Shown: positions 55,805 through 64,000 of the stretch, one piece after another | How the letters are laid out: each line of letters begins with the position of its first letter | Numbering within the stretch: position 1 is the stretch's first letter | DNA from: Sporosarcina ureae DSM 2281 | GTDB lineage: Bacteria; Bacillota; Bacilli; Bacillales_A; Planococcaceae | Direction of reading: 5' to 3' | NCBI RefSeq assembly: GCF_000425545.1 | Contig: NZ_AUDQ01000004.1 | Coordinates: 124,001-188,000, forward strand | DNA length: 64,000 nt | Made by a program: the position numbers and the translations under genes | The notes under the pieces: model-generated | The model's database searches: none | What the model saw: only the letters and a program-made list of their open reading frames with translations | What the model was told of the DNA's origin: nothing

Positions 55805-55941
55805 TGAGCGGTTAGACCGTCGCTATGAGCGCTTATCGAAGCACTATGAGCAGTCAAAGGCCGCGTATGAGCGGTTAAAGCATTCATTAGAGCACTCGCT
55901 CCGCAACTATGAGCGCTTTTCACGAATCTTTGAGCGTTCAG
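55805..55941. repeat. 21-bp tandem array, about 6.5 units (TATGAGCGGTT core)
   Basis: TGAGC-type cores start at 55805, 55826, 55847, 55868, 55889, 55910 and 55931, an exact 21-nt period. The plus strand reads YERLSKHYEQSKAAYERLKH in one frame; the minus strand reads TAHS-type heptads. Same family as the array at 25853-26125. Confidence 0.88.
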
Positions 55942-55962
55942 CATAAAAACCTCACTGATCAC

Positions 55963-56268
55963 TCAGCATTTCCGATATATATACGCCCCATCCTCTACAT
56001 AATCCAATTCCGCCACATCGCCAATCTGAACATTTCCATCCGTTCTGACCGTAACCTTCGCTTTGGATTCATCCAACTGAATAAGTGCCACTGTGTAAGG
56101 AGCGAGATGAGCAAATTCAGCAGGTGCAATATGAATATCCGTGTAACTATAGACCGTACCTTTCGAAGACACGTCTTGCTCTTGCAAATTGCCTGTTCCG
56201 CAACTCGGACAACGGTATTTATTCGAGACACTGGCATATTCACACTGATCGCATTGATAGACTTTCAT
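55963..56268 (-). CDS. Zn-ribbon/OB-fold (DUF35) protein, thiolase partner
   Basis: 101 residues: N-terminal rubredoxin-like zinc ribbon C-x2-C (CDQCEY) and C-x2-C (CPSCGTG), then an OB-fold (SKGTVYSYTDIHIAPAEF; PYTVALIQLDE). DUF35 proteins bind SCP2-type thiolases and are needed for activity in acyltransferase and retro-aldolase complexes. Starts 4 bp after the thiolase stop. Confidence 0.92.
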   Translation of the reverse strand: MKVYQCDQCEYASVSNKYRCPSCGTGNLQEQDVSSKGTVYSYTDIHIAPAEFAHLAPYTVALIQLDESKAKVTVRTDGNVQIGDVAELDYVEDGAYIYRKC

Positions 56269-56272
56269 CTCT

Positions 56273-57406
56273 TCACAACCTTTCTAGAATATGAACAGTG
56301 GAGTACGAACCTGTTCCACCCAGGTTTTGCGCCAAAGCGAGTCGCGCATGTTCTACTTGATTTGGTGCAGTACCGCGAAGTTGTTGGACGAGCTGATACA
56401 TTTGTGCGACACCAGTTGCACCGATTGGGTGACCGCGTGACAATAATCCCCCACTCGTGTTCACTGGTTTATCGCCAGTCGCTGTCGTTCGACCTTGCTC
56501 CACCGCAAGCCAACCTTCACGTTTATTGAAAAAGCCTAACTCCTCAATCGCAAGCATTTCCGTCATTGAGAAACAGTCATGAATTTCCACGACGTCGATA
56601 TCTTCCGGGCCGACGCCTGCTTTTTCATATGCCAAGCGACCTGACTCTCGAACTGCGGGCAATGAAAGTAAATCGTCCGCGTCTTGCATTTGTGTAGGTC
56701 CTGAACTTTGTGCAGACGAACGGATATGGATCGCACCTTTTTTACGCGTAATGACCAATGCTGCCGCCCCATCCGTTGTTGGAGAACAATCAAATAAGCC
56801 GAGTGGAGACGTAATAATACGTGCCTCCATAATCTCTTCCATCGTCGTTGGTTTCTGGAATTGCGCCAAAGGATTATGTAAAGCATTTTCACGATTCTTC
56901 AACGCAATCATCGCCAAATGCTCTTTCGTAGCATCCGTTTCATAGAAGTAACGGTTCGCGAGTACGCCAAAGAATCCAGGGAATGTGAGACCTGCCTGCT
57001 TTTCATTGGAATCGTTATCCATTGCGGCATTGATCGCCTGTGTAACGTCAGCAGTCGAAGCATGTTTCATCTTCTCCACACCTGCTATTAAGACTGTATC
57101 GTATTCGCCGCTTAGAATTCCCATGATCCCTTGACGAAGCGCAATCCCCCCTGATGCACAAGCACCTTCTACTTTGGCTGTCGGGATATAGCCGAGTCCG
57201 AGTTCATTGGCTACTAAGGCGCCGAGGATTTCTTGATTACCGATCGAGCCACCCATAAAGTTGCCGACAAACACCGCATCAACTTTCGGATTTCCTGCAT
57301 TTTCAAGTGCTTCTATCGACGCTTCAACTAACAACTGCTTCATAGACTTGTCGACAAATTTCCCGAACTTCGTCATGCCAATTCCTTCGATATAGACATT
57401 CGTCAA
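56273..57406 (-). CDS. SCP2-type thiolase / acyltransferase
   Basis: 377 residues, thiolase fold: active-site Cys in VEGACASGGIAL, VEIHDCFSMTE and the GHPIGATG motif with catalytic His. Sequence is of the SCPx/lipid-transfer class that works with a DUF35 partner, encoded next. It would cleave a beta-ketoacyl-CoA or perform a retro-Claisen/aldol step. Overlaps the ligase gene by 4 bp. Confidence 0.92.
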   Translation of the reverse strand: MTNVYIEGIGMTKFGKFVDKSMKQLLVEASIEALENAGNPKVDAVFVGNFMGGSIGNQEILGALVANELGLGYIPTAKVEGACASGGIALRQGIMGILSGEYDTVLIAGVEKMKHASTADVTQAINAAMDNDSNEKQAGLTFPGFFGVLANRYFYETDATKEHLAMIALKNRENALHNPLAQFQKPTTMEEIMEARIITSPLGLFDCSPTTDGAAALVITRKKGAIHIRSSAQSSGPTQMQDADDLLSLPAVRESGRLAYEKAGVGPEDIDVVEIHDCFSMTEMLAIEELGFFNKREGWLAVEQGRTTATGDKPVNTSGGLLSRGHPIGATGVAQMYQLVQQLRGTAPNQVEHARLALAQNLGGTGSYSTVHILERL

Positions 57407-58890
57407 GACTGCACCTCCACATGCTGATTGCGTAATTCCCGTTTTAAGATTTTACCGTACGAGCTTTTCGGTAGTTCATCTACGATATACATCTCTTTGG
57501 GTTTTTTGAAGCTCGCCATATGATCTAGACATAACTGAAGTAATTCTTCTTTCATCACGGGCTTAGTACCGTTCGGAACGACATATGCAATAACATTTTC
57601 TCCCCACTTATCGTCAGGTACACCGATAACGCATGTCTCTTTTACCCCATCATGCTTATTGAGGACTTCTTCCACTTCTCTCGGATAAATATTGACGCCT
57701 CCTGAAATAATGACGTCTTTTTTGCGGTCCACGATATGCACATAGCCCGCCTCACTTTTCCAACCGAGATCACCAGTTTGTAACCAGCCGCCACGTAACG
57801 TTTCATTTGTCGCCTGCTCGTTATTCCAGTAACCTTTCATGACAAGAGAGCCTTTACAAACGATCTCTCCAACTTCACCTGCCGGCAGTTCAGTCCCTTG
57901 CGCATCGACAATCTTCACATCGACAAAAGGTCCGACACGCCCACAGGATTCCAGATGATCGCCAAGTTCGCGTTTCGGCATCATCGTAATACACATCGGC
58001 GCCTCAACTTGACCGAATGTCTGTGCAAATATCGGCCCTGTCAGAGCGAGTGCTTGCTCGAGCTTACTTGCAGCAATCGAAGAACCGGCCATATTAATCG
58101 TCTTAATTGTAGATAAATTCTTCGGATCAAATTTCGGATGCTGGATCATTAAATTAACCATAGTAGGTACAAGGAAAATAACAGTGACTTTTTCTTTCGT
58201 TAAATTATGAACGAATTCTTCAGGCTCAAACTTATTGAATACAACTTGCGTTAATCCATACAGCCACGCTACATGCGACAGGAAGTTACTGCCGTGTGTC
58301 AATGGTGCAACATGACCTATCACATCGTCGTAATCGGTCTCACAAGCAAGCGCTAGTGACAAAGCTCCCGAAATGATATTGCGATGACTCAACATCACAC
58401 CTTTTGGATTTCCTGTCGTACCGGATGTATACATAATCGCAAATATATCCTCTTCCACAATCTCCGTTGTACATGTAGCCCCCCTATTTTGTTCAATGAC
58501 TTGTTCATACTGCTCGCCGATTGTTAGCGCTTGGATGACTGTATCGATTGGTTTTATTAACTCTGATTCACCAATGATCAACTGAACATCTGCATCGTCC
58601 AGCATATATTCATGCTCTTTCGGATGAAGCCGATAATTTAACGGTACTTTGATGACACCTGAGATTGCCGCCGCTACGTCAAGCTCAATATGTTCCAGGC
58701 GATTTGACGATAGAACGGCAAAGCGGTCCCCTTTTTGAAGACCTACTTTCGCAAAGTATGCTGTCAGTGCAAATGCCCGTTGCATCAGTTCATGAAACGT
58801 AAGTGAGCGCCTTTCATCTTTCACAGCTATTTTATTCGGATAAGCTGCGGCTGATTTCATTGCTAGTTTACCGATTGTCTCCAACGTCAC
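57403..58890 (-). CDS. AMP-binding acyl-CoA ligase
   Basis: 495 residues, adenylate-forming: P-loop YTSGTTGNPKGVMLSH, AQTFGQVEAP, LQTGDLGWKSEAGYVHIVDRKKD and the catalytic lysine in SYGKILKREL. Activates a carboxylic acid to its CoA thioester. The acid is unknown; the operon's TRAP importer suggests that it comes from outside. Overlaps the PPC gene by 4 bp. Confidence 0.93.
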   Translation of the reverse strand: MTLETIGKLAMKSAAAYPNKIAVKDERRSLTFHELMQRAFALTAYFAKVGLQKGDRFAVLSSNRLEHIELDVAAAISGVIKVPLNYRLHPKEHEYMLDDADVQLIIGESELIKPIDTVIQALTIGEQYEQVIEQNRGATCTTEIVEEDIFAIMYTSGTTGNPKGVMLSHRNIISGALSLALACETDYDDVIGHVAPLTHGSNFLSHVAWLYGLTQVVFNKFEPEEFVHNLTKEKVTVIFLVPTMVNLMIQHPKFDPKNLSTIKTINMAGSSIAASKLEQALALTGPIFAQTFGQVEAPMCITMMPKRELGDHLESCGRVGPFVDVKIVDAQGTELPAGEVGEIVCKGSLVMKGYWNNEQATNETLRGGWLQTGDLGWKSEAGYVHIVDRKKDVIISGGVNIYPREVEEVLNKHDGVKETCVIGVPDDKWGENVIAYVVPNGTKPVMKEELLQLCLDHMASFKKPKEMYIVDELPKSSYGKILKRELRNQHVEVQS

Positions 58891-59363
58891 TCACTCCTTT
58901 TCGTAAAATGAAATAATGGAATACCTGAATATTCATCTGGTTTTCTATGAACATGTGTATAGGATACCGGGAATATAATGAATTCCACTGTAATCGCCAC
59001 GGGATTTTCTCCTCTAAGGAAGTGACCGCCATTCATCTGTTGATCACAGTCTACATATAGTCCGTGGAAGTGGATATCCAACTGCCCTTGTTCATCGTAA
59101 CCAACAAATCCTGAACCGGAAAGCAGTTCGACGGGAGTGTCTGTGACAAGCCTTTCGGAATACTGTAAACTTTTATCTGGATTTTGCTGAGGTTGTACAA
59201 TGGTCGCATACGCAAGAGAGCCTATACATTGAAATTGAGCTGCTTCGACATGATGCTGCTTACACACTGCGAGAATACCTTCAAATAGATCGGTACCTTT
59301 CTTCAAACGTCCGATAATTCGATTCGTTTTCTCGTCATATACCGCTTCAATTGGGTGATTCAA
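58887..59363 (-). CDS. PPC/DUF296 domain protein
   Basis: 158 residues, PPC fold (found in plant AT-hook proteins and in bacteria): RLKKGTDLFEGILAVCKQHH, IGSLAYATI, GQLDIHFHGLYVD and GGHFLRG. Metal-binding His residues are plausible. Bacterial PPC proteins are mostly uncharacterised; its place between SDR and ligase argues for a catabolic role, not gene regulation. TTG at 59363 has GGAGGG 7 nt upstream, better than the ATG at 59378, which lacks a site; either start overlaps the SDR gene. Confidence 0.85.
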   Translation of the reverse strand: MNHPIEAVYDEKTNRIIGRLKKGTDLFEGILAVCKQHHVEAAQFQCIGSLAYATIVQPQQNPDKSLQYSERLVTDTPVELLSGSGFVGYDEQGQLDIHFHGLYVDCDQQMNGGHFLRGENPVAITVEFIIFPVSYTHVHRKPDEYSGIPLFHFTKRSE

Positions 59364-60048
59364 TACAAAACCCTCCATCCATTTTCAGTACTTGTCCTGT
59401 CGTATAGTTAGATTCAGATGAGGCAAAGTACAGAACGGCTTCTGCGATACTCGCCACTGTGCCTGTTTGATGGATTGTCGCCTTATCCAAATTGGTCATA
59501 ACTACAGGTGCAACTGAATTACATGTGATTCCATACTCACGAAGTTCTTTAGCGGTCTGCTTGGTCAATTTACTAACTGAATCCTTAGAAGTTGTGAACG
59601 TTCGTTCTTTATCGGAACTTGATATCGAACTAATATTAATGATACGACCATACTTCTGCTCCACCATATACGGTGATACTCCTTGAATGAATAGAGAAGT
59701 TGCTTGTGCCTTCAAATCTACTTCGAGTTGCCATTGATCAATAGATGACTGATTTTCATTATGAATACCACATATACACATATTGTTTACTAATATATGT
59801 AGTTCCCCGAAGGCATCCGATGCTCTAGCGATTGCCGCGTTCACAAATTCTTTATCACGAATTTCGCCCAAGCATTCTAAATAAACCGCTTTGCCCCTAA
59901 ATGATTGAATGGCTTCCAATGTCCCGGCACAGCTTGTTGAATCCACCAGTACGACATTGGCACCTTGTTGTGAAAGAAGGAGGGCCGTCTGGGCACCAAT
60001 ACCATTGGCAGCCCCTGTGACGATCGCCGTCTGTCCTTTCAGTTTCAT
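59347..60048 (-). CDS. atypical SDR lacking the catalytic Tyr
   Basis: 233 residues. Cofactor motif TGAANGIGAQ and DGG end are present, but YxxxK reads FTTSK (codon TTC), NNAG reads NNMC, and the helix-4 Asn position reads Asp (VDLKAQ). With Tyr and Asn of the N-S-Y-K tetrad gone, normal dehydrogenase chemistry is doubtful. It might have another reaction or be a structural partner. ATG at 60048 follows GAGGAGGG. Between the TRAP genes and the PPC gene. Confidence 0.88.
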   Translation of the reverse strand: MKLKGQTAIVTGAANGIGAQTALLLSQQGANVVLVDSTSCAGTLEAIQSFRGKAVYLECLGEIRDKEFVNAAIARASDAFGELHILVNNMCICGIHNENQSSIDQWQLEVDLKAQATSLFIQGVSPYMVEQKYGRIINISSISSSDKERTFTTSKDSVSKLTKQTAKELREYGITCNSVAPVVMTNLDKATIHQTGTVASIAEAVLYFASSESNYTTGQVLKMDGGFCIESPN

Positions 60049-60065
60049 AAGCAACCCTCCTCAAT

Positions 60066-61388
60066 CTACTTGATGTTTAGTAAATCTGGTAAAAATGTAG
60101 AGATCTGCGGAATATACGTAATGAGTAACAAGATAATGACGGAGGAGACAACGAAAGGCAAAACCCCTTTCGATATTTGCCCTATTGAAATATTCGATAT
60201 GCCCGCGGCTACGAATAAATTGAGACCGACTGGCGGAGTGAAAAGACCAATCGCTAAGTTGACTGTCATAAAGACACCGAATACTGTTGGATCGACATCG
60301 AACAATAGCACAATCGGCAATAAAATCGGAATGAAAATATAGTAGGCAGAAATTGCGTCGATAAACATCCCGGCAATTAGTAAAATGATATTGATTAACA
60401 ATAAGATTATAATTTTATTATCTGAAATACTTAACATCACGTCTGAAATCTGCGTAGCAATTTGCTCGGTTGTGATGATGTATGCGTAGACACTCGCCGC
60501 ACTAACGATAAACATGACGACTGCCGTCTGAATACCTGCCGCAACTAAGATGTCATATAGCTTTTTCAATGTCAGTTCGCGATATATGAAAAAACCGATG
60601 AACAGACTATAAAATACTGCCACTACTGCTGCTTCCGTCGGTGTAAAGAATCCACCATAAATACCACCTAAAATAATAACAGGAATTAATAAGCCCCAGA
60701 TGGCATTTCCGAAGGCTTTAAAGCGTTCCGCACTTGTTGCCGGTTCCATTATGTACTGTTGCGATATCGGACCTTCACGTTTTTCCTGTCGATACCTAAC
60801 GAACATGGCAGCTATAATAAATCCAACGCCCAATAACAATCCAGGAATGACCCCTGCCATGAACATTCTTCCGATCGATACCGGAACCTGATCGCCCGCC
60901 ACTACAGCAAAGACGATAAACGCAATACTAGGTGGAATGATGATACCGATTGCTCCGGAACTTGCTACCAAACCGGCCGCAGTTTCCGTTTTATAACCGT
61001 TCTTCACCATACCCGGAATTAAAATACCACCTATCGCGGCAACCGTCGCAGGACCTGAGCCAGAAATTGCTGCGAAGAAAATTGCTGTCATAACGGTTAC
61101 AAATATAATTCCGCTTTTACGATGACCAACCAATGCTTGCGCAAAATCAATCAGTCTTTTGGAAATTCCCGCGTGCTCCATAATGACTCCCGCCAAGATG
61201 AAAAACGGAATCGCAAGTAACGTGAATTTCGCTACGCTCGTATACATGATATCTGCAACCAATTCCAAACCAAACAATCCACTGCCTGTAAATAACACCA
61301 CAATGGATGAGATAGCTAAGGCCACAGCAATAGGCATTCGAAGCATAACTAAAATGAAAAATACACCGAATAAAATGATCGCTGTCAT
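60066..61388 (-). CDS. dctM: TRAP transporter large permease (DctM)
   Basis: 440 residues, about 12 helices: FTLLAIPFFILAGVIMEHAG, GSGPATVAAIGGILIPGM, PPSIAFIVFAVVAG and FTPPVGLNLFVAAGI are typical TRAP DctM motifs. Drives Na+-coupled uptake of an organic acid with DctQ and DctP. Overlaps the dctQ stop by 4 bp. Confidence 0.95.
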   Translation of the reverse strand: MTAIILFGVFFILVMLRMPIAVALAISSIVVLFTGSGLFGLELVADIMYTSVAKFTLLAIPFFILAGVIMEHAGISKRLIDFAQALVGHRKSGIIFVTVMTAIFFAAISGSGPATVAAIGGILIPGMVKNGYKTETAAGLVASSGAIGIIIPPSIAFIVFAVVAGDQVPVSIGRMFMAGVIPGLLLGVGFIIAAMFVRYRQEKREGPISQQYIMEPATSAERFKAFGNAIWGLLIPVIILGGIYGGFFTPTEAAVVAVFYSLFIGFFIYRELTLKKLYDILVAAGIQTAVVMFIVSAASVYAYIITTEQIATQISDVMLSISDNKIIILLLINIILLIAGMFIDAISAYYIFIPILLPIVLLFDVDPTVFGVFMTVNLAIGLFTPPVGLNLFVAAGISNISIGQISKGVLPFVVSSVIILLLITYIPQISTFLPDLLNIK

Positions 61389-61870
61389 ATTAGCTGCTCT
61401 CCCTTCCCGTTTTGCTGTCGGAATTCAACAATCGTTACTTGGATGGAGCGAATGAAGCAAAATAGCGCACCGATTGGCATCGACATTGAGAACCACCATT
61501 GCGGCCAACCAAGCGATGGCGTTTTCTGTCCCATATCCATCTGATACTGCACCATCTTCAAACCAAAATATAAAAGAATAAAAAATAATAACATCATCAT
61601 CAATCCAACCAAAATCGTAATAATATTCTTCAGCAACAGATTGCCCTTGTCATAAATCAGAGTAAAGCCAAGATGTGCGTACTTCCGCACACCAATGGCT
61701 GTTCCGACAAATGTTAACATCACAAACAAATTGACTGTAATCTCTTCTGTGAAAGAAAATGAATAATTGGCAAATCCTCTGGATAGCACATTAACGAATG
61801 CAATGGTGGACATGATGGACAGCACAATCACAACAATCCATTCTTCTAACCTATTGAATATTTTTCCCAT
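61385..61870 (-). CDS. dctQ: TRAP transporter small permease (DctQ)
   Basis: 161 residues, four helices with the DctQ pattern (EEWIVVIVLSIMSTIAFVNV; FTEEITVNLFVMLTFVGTAI; SLGWPQWWFSMSMPIG). Lies 18 bp after dctP. Confidence 0.93.
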   Translation of the reverse strand: MGKIFNRLEEWIVVIVLSIMSTIAFVNVLSRGFANYSFSFTEEITVNLFVMLTFVGTAIGVRKYAHLGFTLIYDKGNLLLKNIITILVGLMMMLLFFILLYFGLKMVQYQMDMGQKTPSLGWPQWWFSMSMPIGALFCFIRSIQVTIVEFRQQNGKGEQLI

Positions 61871-61888
61871 ACATCCACCCTCCAGTCC

Positions 61889-62923
61889 TTATTGGTCTTG
61901 GAACTTATCTAATAGATCCTTGCCCCAAATATCTTCATACTTTTTATAAACCGGTTGTACTGCTTCTGTAAACTCCGCTAATTCTTCGTCTGTTGGTGCG
62001 TAGAACTGCATGCCCGCATCCTTCAACTCACCGATTTGTTTCTCTTCCTTTTCACGTGCCATTTCTACTTGATACTCTGCCGCCTCTTTACCTAACTTCT
62101 TCACAAGCTCCTGATCTTCTTCACTCATCGAATCAAACAATTTCTTGTTGATGCCTAGTACTAATGGATCGTAGGAATAGTTCCAAGTCGTTAAGTAGTC
62201 TTGTACTTCATTCAACTTAGATGAGTGAATAACATCGATCGGGTTTTCTTGACCGTCAATCGTCCCCTGCTGAAGAGATGTAAAGACTTCAGAGAACGCC
62301 ATTGTCGTTGGATCGGCACCTAGTGCACGGTACAAATCTGTGTACATCGTGATTCCAGGAATACGTACTTTCAGGCCTTTCATGTCTGCAGGTGATTTAA
62401 TTTCCTTTTTACTGTTTGTAATCTGACGGAAACCATTCTCGCCGAATCCGAGTAATTCTACGTTCTTTTCATTGAGGATCTCTGCGAGTGCTTCCCCACC
62501 TGCCCCATCAAATACTTTGTCTACTCCGTCTTTATCTTTAAATAGGAATGGCGCACTCGCTACACCAAAGCGATCATCTAAGATAGAATAAATAATTGTG
62601 GAGTGAAGACTCAGGTCGGTCTGTCCTTTTGTCAAAAGCTCTACACCTTTCCCTTGGTCACCATTTGATAGTTGTTCATTCGGGAAAACTTCAATATTGA
62701 TACGACCATCCGTTTGTTCTTTCAAGTCCTGCGCTAACTTGTCTGCAGCCTGATACCAAGTAGATGAATCATTAACCGTGACAGACATTTTCAGATCGTA
62801 TGATTTTCCTTCTGATTCAGCCGCACCATCTGTTGATTCTTCTTTGTCTGACGAACAAGCTGCCAACATCAGCATGGCAGATAAACCAATTGCGCCTAAT
62901 ACACTCTTTTTCTTCATTTTCAT
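61889..62923 (-). CDS. dctP: TRAP transporter substrate-binding lipoprotein (DctP)
   Basis: 344 residues. Signal with lipobox LAAC; DctP fold: GRINIEVFPNEQLSNGDQG, LKVRIPGITMYTDLYRALGA (Arg that usually pairs with a substrate carboxylate) and PTTMAFSEVFTSLQQGTIDGQENP. Start ATG at 62923, 8 nt after GGGGGG. First gene of the catabolic operon. About 230 bp of upstream DNA has no gene; TTGACA at 63093-63088 lacks a convincing -10. Confidence 0.94.
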   Translation of the reverse strand: MKMKKKSVLGAIGLSAMLMLAACSSDKEESTDGAAESEGKSYDLKMSVTVNDSSTWYQAADKLAQDLKEQTDGRINIEVFPNEQLSNGDQGKGVELLTKGQTDLSLHSTIIYSILDDRFGVASAPFLFKDKDGVDKVFDGAGGEALAEILNEKNVELLGFGENGFRQITNSKKEIKSPADMKGLKVRIPGITMYTDLYRALGADPTTMAFSEVFTSLQQGTIDGQENPIDVIHSSKLNEVQDYLTTWNYSYDPLVLGINKKLFDSMSEEDQELVKKLGKEAAEYQVEMAREKEEKQIGELKDAGMQFYAPTDEELAEFTEAVQPVYKKYEDIWGKDLLDKFQDQ

Positions 62924-63108
62924 TTGTTGTTCCCCCCAGTTTTTTCCAAAAGTCATCTAGATACTTACCGCTCCAAAAGAGTATCTATTCGAAACATTTT
63001 GTTAGTACATATAATTCTAATAGTCTGACAGTTTAATTCATATAGACTTTAGCACAATGATATATAGAGAAACACTTCTACTTTTTGTGTCAACGTCTAG
63101 TTTCTATA

Positions 63109-63122
63109 GAAAGCGTCTTTAT
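63109..63122. promoter_or_regulatory. weak cre-like site upstream of dctP
   Basis: AGAAAGCGTCTTTA is partly symmetric and differs at three positions from the CcpA cre consensus TGWAANCGNTNWCA. Position upstream of a catabolic operon is suggestive only. Confidence 0.25.
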
Positions 63123-63158
63123 TTGCTCCTTCTATTATATTAAAATAATAAAGAACAT

Positions 63159-63190
63159 AAAAAGAGGAGCAATTCATTGCTCCTCTTTTT
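63159..63190 (-). terminator. terminator of the YibE/F-like operon
   Basis: Perfect AAAAAGAGGAGCAAT / ATTGCTCCTCTTTTT hairpin with a 2-nt centre. Confidence 0.93.
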
Positions 63191-63962
63191 ATACTTTATT
63201 TAACTTTTCTCTAGCCCTTACTAAATAATATGCATTAATCCAAGAAGCAATCGGTATAACTAGCGCTATGCCAAGCCCCGCGCAAAGTATCAAAATCATT
63301 TCTGAACTGAATATCTTTGAATTGACGATATCCCCAATGGAATAGTGCAAATCCTTGAACCAAATGAGCAATGCCAAATATCCACCAAAGAAAGCGAAGA
63401 ACAATGTATTGGTATCGGTTCCTAAAATATCTCGTCCAATGCTGACACCAGACTTAAACAATTCCTTCTTACTTAAACTAGGTGCATGCTTAAATACTTC
63501 GTGCATAGTCGTAGCGATCGATATAGCGACGTCCATGATCGCCCCAATAGTACTCATTATAATGACGGAAGCGCCAATTTTTATGAAGTCTACACCAATA
63601 TAGAGAGACATACCTGCAATTGCTTCTTCTTCCTCTTCACCAAATCCTTGAATCATTAGTTTTTTGGATATTAATACAATGAAAAACAATAATATACTAA
63701 TGGTAATCATCGTTGAGATAAAAGCCATTACCGTTTTACTATTCACCTCATTAATATAAAACAAGCTAACGCATCCAATAACGATGCAAGCAATAAATGT
63801 AATGAGAATAGGATTAGCGTTTGGATCCAACATAAAAAACATCGTGAAGAAGACAACACCAAAATTAAAAAATAGCGAAATGAATGATCTTGCCCCACTT
63901 TTTCCGCCTACCCAGATCATTAACACGAGTAAAATAACCCCGAGCCATACAAGTACATTCAT
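63189..63962 (-). CDS. YibE/F-like membrane protein
   Basis: 257 residues, about seven helices, with the family core GVDFIKIGASVIIMSTIGAIMDVAISIATTM and GRDILGTDTNTLFFAFFGGYLALLI. The family is widespread in Firmicutes, often as two adjacent genes, and its function is unknown. Its ATG overlaps the stop of the preceding gene (ATATGA), so it is the second member of such a pair. Confidence 0.88.
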   Translation of the reverse strand: MNVLVWLGVILLVLMIWVGGKSGARSFISLFFNFGVVFFTMFFMLDPNANPILITFIACIVIGCVSLFYINEVNSKTVMAFISTMITISILLFFIVLISKKLMIQGFGEEEEEAIAGMSLYIGVDFIKIGASVIIMSTIGAIMDVAISIATTMHEVFKHAPSLSKKELFKSGVSIGRDILGTDTNTLFFAFFGGYLALLIWFKDLHYSIGDIVNSKIFSSEMILILCAGLGIALVIPIASWINAYYLVRAREKLNKV

Positions 63963-64000
63963 ATTCTTGCCCTCTTTCGTTCAATGAAGAAGATGGCTGT
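63959..64000 (-). CDS. C-terminal end of the upstream gene in the YibE/F operon
   Basis: The last 13 codons and TGA stop (TAIFFIERKRARI) enter from the window edge and overlap the next gene's ATG. Probably the first YibE/F-like protein, judged from context. Confidence 0.6.
   Translation of the reverse strand, partial: TAIFFIERKRARI

Noticed and set aside
55354-55962. Long minus-strand frame of 202 codons near the BASS gene start
   Set aside because: Made of the 21-bp array plus a wrong-phase reading of the BASS gene; no coding support.
63088-63093. Complete sigma-A promoter before dctP
   Set aside because: TTGACA is perfect but no acceptable -10 lies 16-18 bp downstream.

Overview
The window reads as chromosome of a low-GC, endospore-forming Gram-positive of the Bacillales. 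Protein resemblance suggests Planococcaceae, probably Sporosarcina or a near relative; this is inference. Support comes from the cotJABC spore-coat operon, strong AGGAGG-type ribosome sites, frequent GTG/TTG starts, sigma-A promoters, a PerR-type operator before ahpCF, a THI-box riboswitch, and lipoproteins with Bacillus-type lipoboxes. No rRNA, tRNA, CRISPR array, prophage or insertion sequence was seen.

Layout. 0-8 kb: signalling and membrane genes (a dCache-GGDEF cyclase apparently split by a frameshift, an NAD(P)-binding protein, a PLD-family protein, an ABC ATPase, a BCCT transporter with a very charged tail, an EAL-HDOD protein). 8-14 kb: cotJABC, a UbiB-like kinase, a large catalase. 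13.7-20.9 kb: a LysR regulator divergent from a CofE-like ligase gene, an RsbQ-type hydrolase coupled to a PAS-GGDEF protein, a MarR/MFS pair, a dicarboxylate symporter. 21-30 kb: an SLH-anchored GDSL hydrolase, the kynurenine operon kynUBA, an alkyltransferase-like protein, a 21-bp tandem array, a cystine-type ABC transporter and an APC permease. 30-37 kb: a DASS transporter, a CYP152 P450, NhaC behind a likely attenuator, a coiled-coil orphan, a DUF421 protein. 37-45 kb: an XRE regulator fused by overlaps to a YxlEFG-like ABC cassette, guaC, decayed genes, ahpCF. 45-47 kb and 53-54.7 kb: islands of small lipoprotein and membrane genes flanked by a shared intergenic motif.

The most striking locus is 47.1-53.1 kb. 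A THI-box (TPP) riboswitch with a terminator precedes six tightly packed genes: a LuxE-like acyl-activating enzyme, a LuxC-like acyl reductase, a ThiZ/ThiX/ThiY-like ABC transporter and a short-chain dehydrogenase. Read together they suggest import of a thiamine-related carboxylic acid and its stepwise reduction (acid to acyl-enzyme to aldehyde to alcohol), a possible undescribed thiamine-precursor salvage route.

54.8-63 kb holds a second coherent system: a TRAP transporter (dctPQM) followed by an atypical SDR lacking the catalytic Tyr, a PPC/DUF296 protein, an acyl-CoA ligase, an SCP2-type thiolase and its DUF35 OB-fold partner, with a BASS symporter downstream. It looks like uptake and CoA-dependent breakdown of an unknown organic acid. 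The window closes with a YibE/F-like pair, the upstream member cut by the window edge.
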